Below are positions 43,103-52,749 of a stretch of 64,000 bases of DNA, one piece after another; position 1 is the stretch's first letter; each line of letters starts with the position of its first letter. The translations under genes were made by a program, and so were the position numbers. The DNA is from UBA583 sp964429995 (GTDB lineage Archaea; Nanobdellota; Nanobdellia; Woesearchaeales; UBA583). The stretch is taken from positions 124,001 through 188,000 of the forward strand of contig CAYSDY010000001.1 in assembly GCA_964429995.1 (NCBI GenBank). The letters run 5' to 3'. Below the pieces are notes generated by a model. That model saw only the letters and a list, made by a program, of their open reading frames with translations. It was not told the DNA's origin and did not search any database.

Positions 43103-44692
43103 TCAATCATAATTACCATATAATAATTTTGCCCAATCGTTTCCCTGTTTGTTTGAATATATTTTATCTTTGTACAATAAAGAATAATCATTATCTCCAG
43201 CATATTTATTTGTATTTATATCATATGTTCCATTTTCTGCTATAAGTACAACTGGATATTCCTGTTTTATGTAACTGTTACCATCTAAAACTATCTTGAA
43301 AGAATATTGTGATATATTTTCACTACCTGTATTAAGGTCTAACTCTACTGTATCAAAATTGTTTCTTGACCCTTCACCAGTCATGTTTCCAGATTCAAGT
43401 TCTACTTTTTTTATGTTTGAATTTTCTTCATAATAAACAGAAATACTATATTCAAAGTATGTATCTTCTCTGCCTTTTATGTAATAGGAATATGTTAGAT
43501 ATGTTTTGTTATCTGGAGTTATTGCTGTTCTGTAGGCTCTTAAGTCTGATATAACTTCTATACATAATTTGTCATCTGTACATCCATATGTTGTAACACC
43601 TCCATCATTTTCAATATTTTTATCTAAATATCCTTCTATTTTATCATAACATATCTGTGAGGCAACACTTTCACGCAAAAAAATAGGAAGATTATCATAG
43701 TTGGCTTCAAATCCAAATAATTTTGCAGCATTAACTCCAGCACTATCTGGATTTGTTATAAGATCTATTATTGAATATGCATTTTTAACTTTTACACGTT
43801 CGTTTTTAATTGCAGGATTTACAACTGATAGTGCCATATCAGCTTTTTGTATGCATGCATCATCCTGACAATTTGCTTTGGCATTATCAATTTGCAATTT
43901 TAAGGTTTTTAAATCATCATATGAAGGATCATTTATGTTTAAACTTTTTAATGTATCTTCTATGTTTTTTTTTACGTAATCTTTAATTGCAGAATTTGTC
44001 TTGTCAGGATCAGGCTGTGTTAAACCTCTTATTGCATCTAATGTGTTAGCTTCAATTTTATCTAAAACTGTTTTTTTATTCATAAATTTGCATAGGCCTG
44101 TAAACCATCCATTTGAACATTCTGCCTGTGTTATTTTTTGATTTATATATTCTAAATTTTCTGGACTTAATCCAGAATATACTTCAAACATCTGTTCTGA
44201 TGGAATTTCATTTATTATCTGATCGTATTTTTTACATTCATCTTTATCACTACAAGTCTGAATTTGTTCTATAGCTTTTAAATATACAGAGCTATCTCTT
44301 AGAATTCCTGATGATGATAAAATTTGTTTTTCATTTGAGGAAAATTCAGCAAGAGGATTTGTTTTATAATCTTGTATTATACTATCATATGTTTTTTGGA
44401 CATCTTTACTGTTTTTAGTTGAACCAGAATACGTAACTTGTGAATTTGTTCCTTTTATTTTTTGCATTATAAGTAAAAAATCATATCTATTCTCTGTTTG
44501 AAACGCTTTGCCTTTTAATTTTCCAATTGAAACTTCTTCATTAAATGTTGCAATTAAACCTTTTGTTATATCTGTTTGTGGTGATGTTTGTTGTGTTTTG
44601 CCTTCACTAACAACTTGTAATGCAAAAACATTAATAAATTCTACAAGGCATAAAAAAATAAGCATTATAAATATTGTCTTTTTAAATCGCAT
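43103..44692 (-). CDS. Secreted protein of unknown function
   Basis: 529 residues. An N-terminal signal peptide (FKKTIFIMLIFLCLVEFINVFA) is followed by long helical stretches rich in charged residues (~50-300) with four Cys (IQTCSDKDECKKYD; ANCQDDACIQKAD). The C-terminal ~170 residues are strand-rich (TYLTYSYYIKGREDTYFEY). It ends without a membrane anchor, so it is exported or held by partners. Third in a minus-strand cluster after an HTH gene and a lipoprotein. No family recognised. Confidence 0.7.
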   Translation of the reverse strand: MRFKKTIFIMLIFLCLVEFINVFALQVVSEGKTQQTSPQTDITKGLIATFNEEVSIGKLKGKAFQTENRYDFLLIMQKIKGTNSQVTYSGSTKNSKDVQKTYDSIIQDYKTNPLAEFSSNEKQILSSSGILRDSSVYLKAIEQIQTCSDKDECKKYDQIINEIPSEQMFEVYSGLSPENLEYINQKITQAECSNGWFTGLCKFMNKKTVLDKIEANTLDAIRGLTQPDPDKTNSAIKDYVKKNIEDTLKSLNINDPSYDDLKTLKLQIDNAKANCQDDACIQKADMALSVVNPAIKNERVKVKNAYSIIDLITNPDSAGVNAAKLFGFEANYDNLPIFLRESVASQICYDKIEGYLDKNIENDGGVTTYGCTDDKLCIEVISDLRAYRTAITPDNKTYLTYSYYIKGREDTYFEYSISVYYEENSNIKKVELESGNMTGEGSRNNFDTVELDLNTGSENISQYSFKIVLDGNSYIKQEYPVVLIAENGTYDINTNKYAGDNDYSLLYKDKIYSNKQGNDWAKLLYGNYD

Positions 44693-44776
44693 AATTATTA
44701 ATGTAAAATATGAATATATATATTTTTGCTATAACTCTAAATTATGAAAAAATTATTATATGAAAAAAGTGTTTAA

Positions 44777-45649
44777 TTAATTGTTAAAATCTTTAGCAGT
44801 GATTTTTTTTATGATTTCTTTTTCATATAGATATGACAGTTTTACTTCTAATTGTGAGTTGTACGATTCTTCATTGCTTCTTGAAAAATCGCAATAAACA
44901 ACAGCCTTATTATTTATAAATTGTAGTTTCTCAGACTGCATAGAACATGTACCACTCTGAGAACCTAAAACTGCTTCAATTTCAAAACTTGGAGCATATT
45001 TTTCTAAAAAACATTCATCTCTTACTTTACCTGAATTCTTGTTTGATATTTCTAGTATAATTCTTATACTTGAATCGTGATTTACTATATCTTTTATGGA
45101 TACGCCCAAAACTCCATTTTCATATTGATATGAATCTGATTCAGAATCACATTTGTTTGTTTTCTGTGAGGGAATACATATCTGTTTTACATATCTTGTA
45201 CTTGCCTTATAACAGTATTGAAATTTTGCATTAAATAAGTATTGTTTTTCAAAATCTTCTATACTTACATCTGTTATTACAAAATCAGCAAGAACTCCTT
45301 TGCCTGAATTCTCAGTTGCCTTTGATATTTTTGGAATAGAATATGAATAATCAAGCCCATTTACGTAACTTTTATCAAAACCACTTACTTTTAGAGAAAG
45401 TCCTTCTATATCTGTATCATGATTATTTTGCCATATAAACCCAAAATTGAATTTTTGTCCTTTATAAACTGTTGATGGAGGATTGTTCTCGCTAAATGTA
45501 AGCTCAACACCTGAATATTTATCAACTTTTTCTCCAGAACTAGAGCTCCAACCACTTGTTTTGGTGTCACTTCCACTCAAATCAGAAAAACTGCATCCTG
45601 AAAAAAAGAGCAAGCTTATCATTAAAATCAATATATATTTATTGTTCAT
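44777..45649 (-). CDS. Lipoprotein of unknown function
   Basis: 290 residues from Met at 45649; the upstream frame to 45694 overlaps the HTH gene too far. The signal NNKYILILMISLLFFSGC ends in a lipobox-like FSGC, so Cys18 is the probable lipid site. Then a Ser/Gly linker and ~250 residues of strands with three Cys pairs (QYCYKASTRYVKQIC; ECF..; GTCSMQ). PSTVYKGQKFNFGFIWQNN looks like an Ig-like or archaeal surface-protein strand. The start overlaps the HTH gene by 11 bp; co-transcribed. Confidence 0.7.
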   Translation of the reverse strand: MNNKYILILMISLLFFSGCSFSDLSGSDTKTSGWSSSSGEKVDKYSGVELTFSENNPPSTVYKGQKFNFGFIWQNNHDTDIEGLSLKVSGFDKSYVNGLDYSYSIPKISKATENSGKGVLADFVITDVSIEDFEKQYLFNAKFQYCYKASTRYVKQICIPSQKTNKCDSESDSYQYENGVLGVSIKDIVNHDSSIRIILEISNKNSGKVRDECFLEKYAPSFEIEAVLGSQSGTCSMQSEKLQFINNKAVVYCDFSRSNEESYNSQLEVKLSYLYEKEIIKKITAKDFNN

Positions 45650-46115
45650 TTTTCTTAGGTTCAAATTTTTTATAATAGTCAAAGTACTCATCATTCCTTT
45701 TTATTATTGCATCAAGCAATATCTTTTTTATCTTTTCTTTAAATATATCTTCAAGACTCATAAACTCTAATATCCTGTAATTATTTTTAACCTTTTCAAC
45801 AAGAAAAACATCCCTTAACCTTTTTAACTGCCTTCTTATGTTTGAATCAGCGGTTCCATTTATAGATAATCCATACTGCTTTCTTATGTCAAGCAACTGA
45901 TCTTTTATTTCTGTTGCAGAAAGTTCCTTTAGGTCGTTTTTGGATTTTTCAAGAATATAGAGTATGTCAACTATTATATCTCTGGAATCTCCTGGCTGTA
46001 ACAAACCTAGAGATAAGCATATCTTTTTTAGCGTATCACGCTGTTCCAAATTATGAGGTATTTCATATCTTCTTAATGTGACCTCCATTAAAGGGGTTTC
46101 ACTAAAATTAACCAT
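45639..46115 (-). CDS. Predicted winged-helix DNA-binding protein
   Basis: 158 residues. Helical, with KELSATEIKDQLLDIRKQYG, then NIRRQLKRLRDVFLVEKVKNNYRILEF, a plausible helix-turn-helix plus wing. The N-terminal YEIPHNLEQRDTLKKICLSLGLLQPGDSRD suggests a second small helical domain. A start at Met10 (46088) is also possible. First gene of a three-gene unit with a lipoprotein and a secreted protein, suggesting it regulates them. Family not recognised. Confidence 0.6.
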   Translation of the reverse strand: MVNFSETPLMEVTLRRYEIPHNLEQRDTLKKICLSLGLLQPGDSRDIIVDILYILEKSKNDLKELSATEIKDQLLDIRKQYGLSINGTADSNIRRQLKRLRDVFLVEKVKNNYRILEFMSLEDIFKEKIKKILLDAIIKRNDEYFDYYKKFEPKKNEQ

Positions 46116-46313
46116 ATTAGTAGAACAAAAACTTTCTTTAAATATTTTTCTATAATATACATAAAATAGTTATAATTTATTAAACAATACTGTTTATTTA
46201 TAAAAAGGGAAAATGTTTTGTAAAAAATTGATAAATTATTGTTTACTTTAAAATGGTTATAAAAAAAAGATGAATTTAACAAGTTTTATTAATTCTGTAT
46301 TACTTCTAATATT

Positions 46314-47378
46314 ATGTTTAAAATAAATAAAGTTGAGCCTGCAAACTTTTACATAGATAAAGCCATAAGCATGATGGAAGAATTTGCAACAAAAAAAAGA
46401 AAAGAAATTGATGATAGATTTTTTGCAAGCAAAGCAGTAAAGGATAAGTCTGCAATTGAAATAAACCTTGATAAGAGAAAAGATTTAGAACTTGATAAAA
46501 TAAGATTCTTAAATGAAAACATCAGAAATTCTGTAAAAAAAATAATTTCTGATTTTCCAAAATTTACAAAATTAAATCCTGTATATCTAAAACTGGTTGA
46601 TACAAATGAGTTTAGAGTAAGTGATGTTGAAGAAGCTCTAAAAAGATTAAACTGGATAATAGTTTATGCTGATGAACTGACTCAAAACAGTGAATTTAAG
46701 ATTAAAAAATCAAGAAACCAGCAAACTATCGGATTTATAATGAAAAAACATTTAGGTAAAATCAATTCTCTTTTTAGAAAAAATAAGGATAATTTTGCAA
46801 TATTGGAAAATACAAGAAAATTTATGAATCAGTTACCCACATTTATAGAGATGTTTACTGTTGCAATCGCTGGATTTCCAAATGTTGGAAAGTCAACATT
46901 GATGAATAAGATTACTGGATCAAAGGTTGAAATTCAAAATTATCCTTTTACAACAAAAGGATTGATGTTTGGATATATTGAGAATGAAAAAAAAGAAAAA
47001 GAAATTCAATTTATAGATACACCTGGCCTTCTTGGAAGAAATAAAAACAATGATATAGAAAAAAGAGCGGATATAATAATAAAAGAATATTGTGACATTA
47101 TAGTTTTCGTCTTTGATGCAACAGAAATTTGTGGTTTTAAAACAGATGAACAACTAAAATTATTAAGGCAGACTAAAGCTTTTGATAAGAAGATAATACT
47201 ATATTTTAGTAAAAAAGATGTATATGAGAAAGAAGAAGATGAATTTATGAAAGAAAACGAAAACATTTTTAAGAATTTTGAATGCTTTGATGATCACAAA
47301 AAACTTCTTGAACATATTCTAAGTATAAAAAATAAGAAAAATAAATTTGATATAAGGAATATAAAAGTTATAAGATAA
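46314..47378 (+). CDS. NOG1-like ribosome-assembly GTPase
   Basis: 354 residues, typical of archaeal NOG1. An N-terminal helical domain (~170 residues, FATKKRKEIDDRFFASKAV) is followed by the Obg-class G domain: G1 GFPNVGKST near residue 186, G2 NYPFTTKG, G3 DTPGLLGR, and G4 SKKD in place of NKxD, which may loosen guanine specificity. NOG1 acts in large ribosomal subunit maturation. Preceded by ~200 bp of AT-rich spacer. Confidence 0.88.
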   Translation: MFKINKVEPANFYIDKAISMMEEFATKKRKEIDDRFFASKAVKDKSAIEINLDKRKDLELDKIRFLNENIRNSVKKIISDFPKFTKLNPVYLKLVDTNEFRVSDVEEALKRLNWIIVYADELTQNSEFKIKKSRNQQTIGFIMKKHLGKINSLFRKNKDNFAILENTRKFMNQLPTFIEMFTVAIAGFPNVGKSTLMNKITGSKVEIQNYPFTTKGLMFGYIENEKKEKEIQFIDTPGLLGRNKNNDIEKRADIIIKEYCDIIVFVFDATEICGFKTDEQLKLLRQTKAFDKKIILYFSKKDVYEKEEDEFMKENENIFKNFECFDDHKKLLEHILSIKNKKNKFDIRNIKVIR

Positions 47379-47572
47379 AATCTACAATATAAATTAAATT
47401 TCTATTCTTAAATTGCTGGTTTTAACATTTTTATCAATATCCTTTTATTAAACGATACTAGGATGTTATATCTAAAATTTGATAATATAATTTTATGTTT
47501 AGATAAAAATGTTTTTAACGATAAACAATAAAATTTTTAAATGATTACTTGTTTTTTATATTTATTACTTTT

Positions 47573-47645
47573 GCACTTGTGGCTTAGTGGCTATAGCGGC
47601 GGTCTTGTAAACCGCAGGTCGCGCGTTCAACTCGCGCCAAGTGCT
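47573..47645 (+). tRNA. tRNA-Thr (anticodon TGT)
   Basis: 73 nt. The acceptor GCACTTG pairs with CAAGTGC; discriminator T. Anticodon loop CTTGTAA in a GCGGT/ACCGC stem; T arm GCGCG/CGCGC with TTCAACT. No intron and no encoded CCA. TATA-like TTTTTTATATTTA lies ~15 nt upstream. Confidence 0.94.
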
Positions 47646-47663
47646 CTTTATATTTTAAAAGAC

Positions 47664-48515
47664 TTATTTAATGATGTTATAAAATTCTTGTTCGCTGATT
47701 TTATAAGATGTCCATAACCCTTGGCACTGTGATGATAGTTTACATGTATTACAAAATGAGTATTTTGTTTTTTCGTTATTTGTTTTATTTTTTATACATA
47801 ACAGCGTTTGCTTACCTATGTAAACTTTTTTTTCAGATTCAAACGAAATATGATCTTTATTTGTTATGCATAAAGGAAAATCTAAAAATTTAACTGATTC
47901 ATCACTAATCTCTTTTGTTTTATTTTTCAAGATATTGATATCTGGAAGTAATTTGCCCAATTCTTCATTTAAAATTCCTATAGGACTCATTAATGTTAAT
48001 AGTATAGAAGATGAATTAATCTCTTTTAAAAATATCACAATTTCTTTAATATAATTTTGATTAAAACTACATATTACTGTATTTGTAGTAAAAGGATATT
48101 TTCTTTTATTTAGTATTTTAATTGCAGATAAAACCTGAAAAAAACTTTGGTTTGAACCTGTAATTAAATCATGAATATCTGCTTTATGAGCATGAATTGA
48201 AATGCCTATATTTACTTTTAGAGATATTAACCTGTCTAAATATGACTCAACTGAAAGCATTCTTGCATTAGTCTGGATATTAATATTTTTTATCCCTATT
48301 TTTCTTGCAAAAATTATTATATGGATTAAATCTTTTCTTAATGTTGGTTCGCCACCAACAAGATACAGGGTATTCATAGACTTGTTTTTTAATAATATAT
48401 TTTTTATTTCAGAAAAGCTTGGACTTTTAAAATTAAGTTTTTTATTTGAACAAAATCTGCAATTATTATTACATTCATTTCCAAGTATTAATTCAAAACT
48501 TTTTATTTTTGTCAT
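47664..48515 (-). CDS. Radical SAM enzyme with C-terminal Cys cluster
   Basis: 283 residues. The CxxxCxxC that binds the SAM iron-sulfur cluster is CNNNCRFC (C15, C19, C22). VGGEPTLRKD, NIQTNARM and GISIHAHKADIHD follow in the barrel. The C-terminal LCIKNK..SFCNTCKLSSQCQGLW gives four Cys in a SPASM-like pattern for an auxiliary cluster. Such enzymes often modify peptides or act in cofactor synthesis; substrate unknown and no precursor gene is evident nearby. Same strand as the TatD-SecD cluster. Confidence 0.8.
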   Translation of the reverse strand: MTKIKSFELILGNECNNNCRFCSNKKLNFKSPSFSEIKNILLKNKSMNTLYLVGGEPTLRKDLIHIIIFARKIGIKNINIQTNARMLSVESYLDRLISLKVNIGISIHAHKADIHDLITGSNQSFFQVLSAIKILNKRKYPFTTNTVICSFNQNYIKEIVIFLKEINSSSILLTLMSPIGILNEELGKLLPDINILKNKTKEISDESVKFLDFPLCITNKDHISFESEKKVYIGKQTLLCIKNKTNNEKTKYSFCNTCKLSSQCQGLWTSYKISEQEFYNIIK

Positions 48516-48553
48516 ATTGTTTTAAATGAGGGATATATTAAGAAGTGTCCAAC

Positions 48554-49237
48554 CTATCTTATTTTCCTTATCTCTTTTTCGTTTTTTAAGTGTTCTTTGT
48601 TGTAAAAATGTATTATTTCTTTGTATTCTTTTTTAAATAGTTTAAAAATTGTAGTTTTCACATCACAATCCTGATAAAAAAGACTAAGATTATCAAGAAT
48701 CATCTCAGATGCGCCTTGATCTATAAGCACATATAGGATCATTAATATTTCAGTATCTTTTTTATATTTTTTTTCAGGGTTATAGTTCTTTAATTCAAAA
48801 GCTATTGTGTCTTGATTATAATTGCCAGAAATTGCTGATGAGATAGAGTTGGTTAGATATTTGTAATAAAGTTTGTAATCTTTTGTTTCCTTAAAAAAAT
48901 TTTTGCAAAGATACATCTTGTATAAACAATCATCAATCATTATTATCAATTGCTTATTAAGGTTATCTGAAAAAATTGGCTCTAAATTTTCAGGACTTAC
49001 TATATTTATTTCATTTGAATAATCAACATAACCCGAAAAAATTCCTAACTTTTCTCCCTGTATTCCTAGTCCGCTTATTAATCGTGTAGCATCATCAAAA
49101 ATATTAACTGTAAAATCAATCGATGCAATTTTTAGTCGTTTTGTTATGTTTTCATTTCTATCTATACAGATAGCTTTTATCCTGTTACTTATCTCTAAGT
49201 TTTCTTTTTTTTGCGGAATAGTTTTTATTTGTATCAT
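48554..49237 (-). CDS. Protein of unknown function in the SecD-TatD cluster
   Basis: 227 residues, no signal or membrane helix. The first ~95 residues are strand-rich (IKAICIDRNENITKRLKIASIDFTVNIFDD) with a GLGIQGEKLGIFSGYVDY segment. The rest is helical with many Lys/Tyr. Two bases separate it from tatD, so it is translationally coupled; secD precedes these. No family recognised. Confidence 0.65.
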   Translation of the reverse strand: MIQIKTIPQKKENLEISNRIKAICIDRNENITKRLKIASIDFTVNIFDDATRLISGLGIQGEKLGIFSGYVDYSNEINIVSPENLEPIFSDNLNKQLIIMIDDCLYKMYLCKNFFKETKDYKLYYKYLTNSISSAISGNYNQDTIAFELKNYNPEKKYKKDTEILMILYVLIDQGASEMILDNLSLFYQDCDVKTTIFKLFKKEYKEIIHFYNKEHLKNEKEIRKIR

Positions 49238-49239
49238 TT

Positions 49240-50007
49240 TTATAAAAATATTTTCATGTAATTGTTGTATATTATGTTTTCTATTTCATGCCTATTTAAA
49301 CCTTTGATTTCTGCTATCTTATCATATATTACAGGAATATTTAAGGGTGTATTCCTTTCTTTTGAAGGATTAAGGAAAGGAGAATCTGTTTCAACAAGCA
49401 GAAGATTTGCAGGAAGATTTTGTACTAAATCCTGAAAACTTTTTGTATTGGTTATTATCATTGGAATTGAACATGAAATCCTTAAATCTTTTATTTTTGA
49501 TATATATTTTTTTTTACCCGAAAAGCAATGTAATATAACTTTTCTATATTTTGAATCTTTTAGATATTCTTCTAATATTTTAAGAACATCTTCTTCAGCT
49601 TTTCTTGTATGTATTATGATGGGTTTATTTAACTCTAATGCAAGCTCAAGCATGTTTTTGAAAATATGTACTTGTTTTTCAAATTCTGATTCAGAAGGAT
49701 TACAATGTCTATCAAGCCCTACTTCGCCTATTGCAATAAAATTATCTTTATTTTTTTTTAAATATGATATGTAAGTATTTAAATCCTTCTCGCTTAAGTT
49801 ATGTGCATCTTCTGGATACAGACCTGCACATATTTTGACTACATCTTCATATCCTTTAAATAATTTTTTAGAATCAATAAAATTTTGAAAACTTGTTGTG
49901 TTTGATAAAGTAATGATATTATTTAATTTCATCTGTTTAAATATGTTTTTTCTATCATTATTAAAATCGTCAAAATCCATATGTGAATGAACATCTATTA
50001 ATATCAT
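49240..50007 (-). CDS. TatD family metal-dependent hydrolase
   Basis: 255 residues, TIM-barrel. Metal ligands: IDVHSHMDF at residues 4-12, IGEVGLDRHC near 97, IIHTRKAEED near 133, ILHCFSGKK near 158, and VETDSPFL near 207. The set is complete, so it should be active. TatD proteins are Mg-dependent 3'-5' DNases/RNases acting in DNA repair and RNA quality control, and D-aminoacyl-tRNA deacylases have also been reported. It follows secD by 19 bp and is coupled to the unknown gene downstream. Confidence 0.9.
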   Translation of the reverse strand: MILIDVHSHMDFDDFNNDRKNIFKQMKLNNIITLSNTTSFQNFIDSKKLFKGYEDVVKICAGLYPEDAHNLSEKDLNTYISYLKKNKDNFIAIGEVGLDRHCNPSESEFEKQVHIFKNMLELALELNKPIIIHTRKAEEDVLKILEEYLKDSKYRKVILHCFSGKKKYISKIKDLRISCSIPMIITNTKSFQDLVQNLPANLLLVETDSPFLNPSKERNTPLNIPVIYDKIAEIKGLNRHEIENIIYNNYMKIFL

Positions 50008-50026
50008 TTTAAAAAATAAAATTTAA

Positions 50027-51664
50027 TCATTCCTCTTCAGAATTTTCTTCTTCTCTTTCTTTTCTTGTTGTCATTATTATTCTTAACATTGCTGCATATG
50101 CTGGTCTTGTTATAAGAACTCCTATTGTAATTCCAAGTAATATCATGAAACAGAAACCCTGAAGCATTTTTAATCCTGCAAACATTAAAGGAACCATTGC
50201 TGCAACTGTTGTAAAATATGCAACCATTATTACATAAAATGCATTTTTTATTTTCTTTTTGGATTTTACTTCAGTTTTATTTTTTTTGAAGTATTCATCA
50301 GTTATTATTATCTGATCATCAACACCTGTTCCTATTGCAGCAATAAGACCTCCTATTGCAGCAAGATCTATTGTTATCATTTTATTTAACATTCCAGCAA
50401 CTCCTAATATTATTATGACTTCTCCTATTAGTGCTATAAATATTGATACGAATATTCCAGGATGTCTATACCTTAGAGCAACTATCATGGACACAAAAAA
50501 GAGTGCCATTATTCCAACAAAAAGAGCATTGTCAAGCAATTTTTCACCTATGTTTGTTGAAATTGAGTATGACTGAACTATTTCTAATCTTGATGGTAAT
50601 GATTTGGTAGAAAGTATTGTCTGTAAAAACTTCATTTCCCTGTTCCCACTATCTATTGCCTGTTTTTCAGTATCCATTGTCCTTCCAGATACTGTAATGC
50701 TTGGAGTTGTAACTTTTTCATATTTAAATGATGATGCAACGTTTAAACAAGTGATTTCTTTTGAGTCAAGATAAAAACATAATTTTTCAGACAAATATCC
50801 ATCTGATTTTTCACTTAGAGAACTTGCTATATTAAGCATATTGTCTGCAGCCTTTGAATTTATTTCAACTGTAAACCTGTAACTACAAATATGTCCTTCT
50901 GTATTCTGACTACAACCCTGAAGTCCTGCATGTTGTGGATCGTTAAAGACTTTATAAACATCTTCGCCTGTGAATACAGTTTGGTTTCCTATTTTAGCTT
51001 CAAAAATTCCCTGCCTTTTAACTAAGTCATATATTTCATTCTTTTTTGAAGAACTTGATTCTATTATTACAAATTTTTCTTTTGTGTACTGATCATTTAA
51101 TTCTGAAACTTTTGTACCAGAAGCACCATAGATATCAAGTCTGTTTTTTATTGATGTTAAAAGAAGATCAAATTCAGAATCTGTGATTTCATCTGTTGGT
51201 CTTAATATCAACCTTGAACCTCCTTCTAGATCTATTCCAAGCTTAATATTTGAAGAATGCTTTTCTTCAACACTTATACCTAAGGATTCAGAAATTGTAT
51301 CATTCTCACTAAGATTAATATTTAATGAATATCCTGATGGTTTTTTGTTAGTCCTTATAATAACTGATTGATGGCCTGATAACTTTGATATGGCATTATA
51401 ATAATCGTTTAATGTTTCTATTTGATCATTATTTACATAAGTTATCTGTTCATAACTTACAGGATTTAATCCTGAATCAAATGTCATGTGGGCATTTTCA
51501 GCAAAAGAACCCATGGCAATGCCGTTTATTACAACCCCTTTGTTGTTAAAAGGAAGATTGAAGCCAAAAACCATAAAGTATGAACATATAAGAAGAAAAA
51601 CAAGAAAGATTACTCTTGGATTTTTCATTATGTCTACAAGTTTTATTTTAATTCCTTCTTTCAT
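50027..51664 (-). CDS. secD: Protein-export membrane protein SecD
   Basis: 545 residues. Membrane helix near residue 20, then a large periplasm-side domain including KLGIDLEGGSRLILRP near residue 140 and PSITVSGRTMDTE. Five C-terminal helices with ALRYRHPGIFVSIFIALIGE and GLIAAIGTGVDDQIIITDEY, the SecD/RND signature. The tail is acidic. SecD and SecF help release and pull exported proteins through SecYE. secF is usually next to secD; here it starts at 63763, 12 kb away on the other strand. Heads a cluster with tatD. Confidence 0.95.
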   Translation of the reverse strand: MKEGIKIKLVDIMKNPRVIFLVFLLICSYFMVFGFNLPFNNKGVVINGIAMGSFAENAHMTFDSGLNPVSYEQITYVNNDQIETLNDYYNAISKLSGHQSVIIRTNKKPSGYSLNINLSENDTISESLGISVEEKHSSNIKLGIDLEGGSRLILRPTDEITDSEFDLLLTSIKNRLDIYGASGTKVSELNDQYTKEKFVIIESSSSKKNEIYDLVKRQGIFEAKIGNQTVFTGEDVYKVFNDPQHAGLQGCSQNTEGHICSYRFTVEINSKAADNMLNIASSLSEKSDGYLSEKLCFYLDSKEITCLNVASSFKYEKVTTPSITVSGRTMDTEKQAIDSGNREMKFLQTILSTKSLPSRLEIVQSYSISTNIGEKLLDNALFVGIMALFFVSMIVALRYRHPGIFVSIFIALIGEVIIILGVAGMLNKMITIDLAAIGGLIAAIGTGVDDQIIITDEYFKKNKTEVKSKKKIKNAFYVIMVAYFTTVAAMVPLMFAGLKMLQGFCFMILLGITIGVLITRPAYAAMLRIIMTTRKEREEENSEEE

Positions 51665-51715
51665 ATTTTATTTTAACATAAGTTATTTTATAAAGTTTTA
51701 CCAACTATTTATGAT

Positions 51716-52240
51716 ATGGACAATGAAACCTTAAAAACAATGATTTACTATGATGGAATCGTAAAAGGTTATGATGCACTTTACTATGATGAACAGAAAA
51801 AAAAAATAGAATCAATTAAGGATATTTTTCCTAATTTTGGAATAATGCTTGATCTTGGTTCTGGGACAGGGATAATTAACAAATATGTGCATGATAAAAA
51901 AAATCTTATAGTTATTGCAACGGATTTAAGCTTTAAAATGCTAAAGCAAAACAAAACTTTTTTTAAAATTCAGGCAGATGCATTATCAATACCTTTTAAA
52001 AACAAGTCTTTTGATTTTATAACTTCTTTTAGCGTAATCCAGGATGTTTTATGTATTGATACTTTTCTTAAAAACACATGGAATATCCTTAAGGATAATG
52101 GAATATTTGTACTTTCTTTTATAAAAATTTCATCAAAGAGAGATAATATAGAAAAATTGGTTGAAAAAAAGTTTATAAAAATTGAATATCTTGAAGAAGA
52201 AAAGGATGTAATTTTAATATTAAAAAAAATTATTCGCTGA
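51716..52240 (+). CDS. Class I SAM-dependent methyltransferase
   Basis: 174 residues. Begins YYDGIVKGYDALYYDEQKKK, then motif I MLDLGSGTGIINKYV, ATDLSFKML, ADALSIPFKNKSFDFITSFS and IFVLSFIKIS. This resembles small archaeal methyltransferases of unknown target. A TATA-like ATTTTATAAAG lies ~25 nt before the ATG. Divergent from secD; tail overlaps the next minus-strand gene by 11 bp. Confidence 0.8.
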   Translation: MDNETLKTMIYYDGIVKGYDALYYDEQKKKIESIKDIFPNFGIMLDLGSGTGIINKYVHDKKNLIVIATDLSFKMLKQNKTFFKIQADALSIPFKNKSFDFITSFSVIQDVLCIDTFLKNTWNILKDNGIFVLSFIKISSKRDNIEKLVEKKFIKIEYLEEEKDVILILKKIIR

Positions 52241-52577
52241 TCCTTTTTTTTCTGCTGACAAGAGCCTTTGTCTGAAGCAATGATACAACTTCATCTATGT
52301 CCCTATCCATTTTATTAAAATGCTCTATAACGTACAAATATACTATAAAAAGCAATAATGTTGCAATAACCAGTGTTACAGCCAAAAGATTTTTTGAAAG
52401 AATTTGAACTGTAGTTGAATATAAAGCAAGTGCTATTAATAGTACATAAACTATCACTGTTTTTGACAAAATCAGGCTATATTTTTCTTTATTAAGTTTA
52501 GTCTTTTCTATTATCAACCCAATTACTGCATTGTCCAGCAAATTAAAATCTATATTTTTTTCTTCTTGTTTTAACAT
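52230..52577 (-). CDS. Small two-helix membrane protein
   Basis: 115 residues: a charged N-terminus, two adjacent hydrophobic helices (VIVYVLLIALALYST and LLAVTLVIATLLLFIVYLYV) and a basic C-terminal tail. No family recognised. Stands alone, convergent with the methyltransferase. Coding is likely from length and pattern, but there is no functional clue. Confidence 0.6.
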   Translation of the reverse strand: MLKQEEKNIDFNLLDNAVIGLIIEKTKLNKEKYSLILSKTVIVYVLLIALALYSTTVQILSKNLLAVTLVIATLLLFIVYLYVIEHFNKMDRDIDEVVSLLQTKALVSRKKRISE

Positions 52578-52749
52578 ACTATTTTTCTTTCACTTTTATA
52601 TATAGACATTTCTTACTTTTTAAAAGTGATAAAAAAGTGTTGAAAAAACCTTTATTTATAACTAAAGATTTGTCTATGTCTTTTTTGTAATTATTTAACT
52701 ATTGTTTTTAATAACAAACTTTTAAAAAGCCTTTTTTATTGAATATTTC

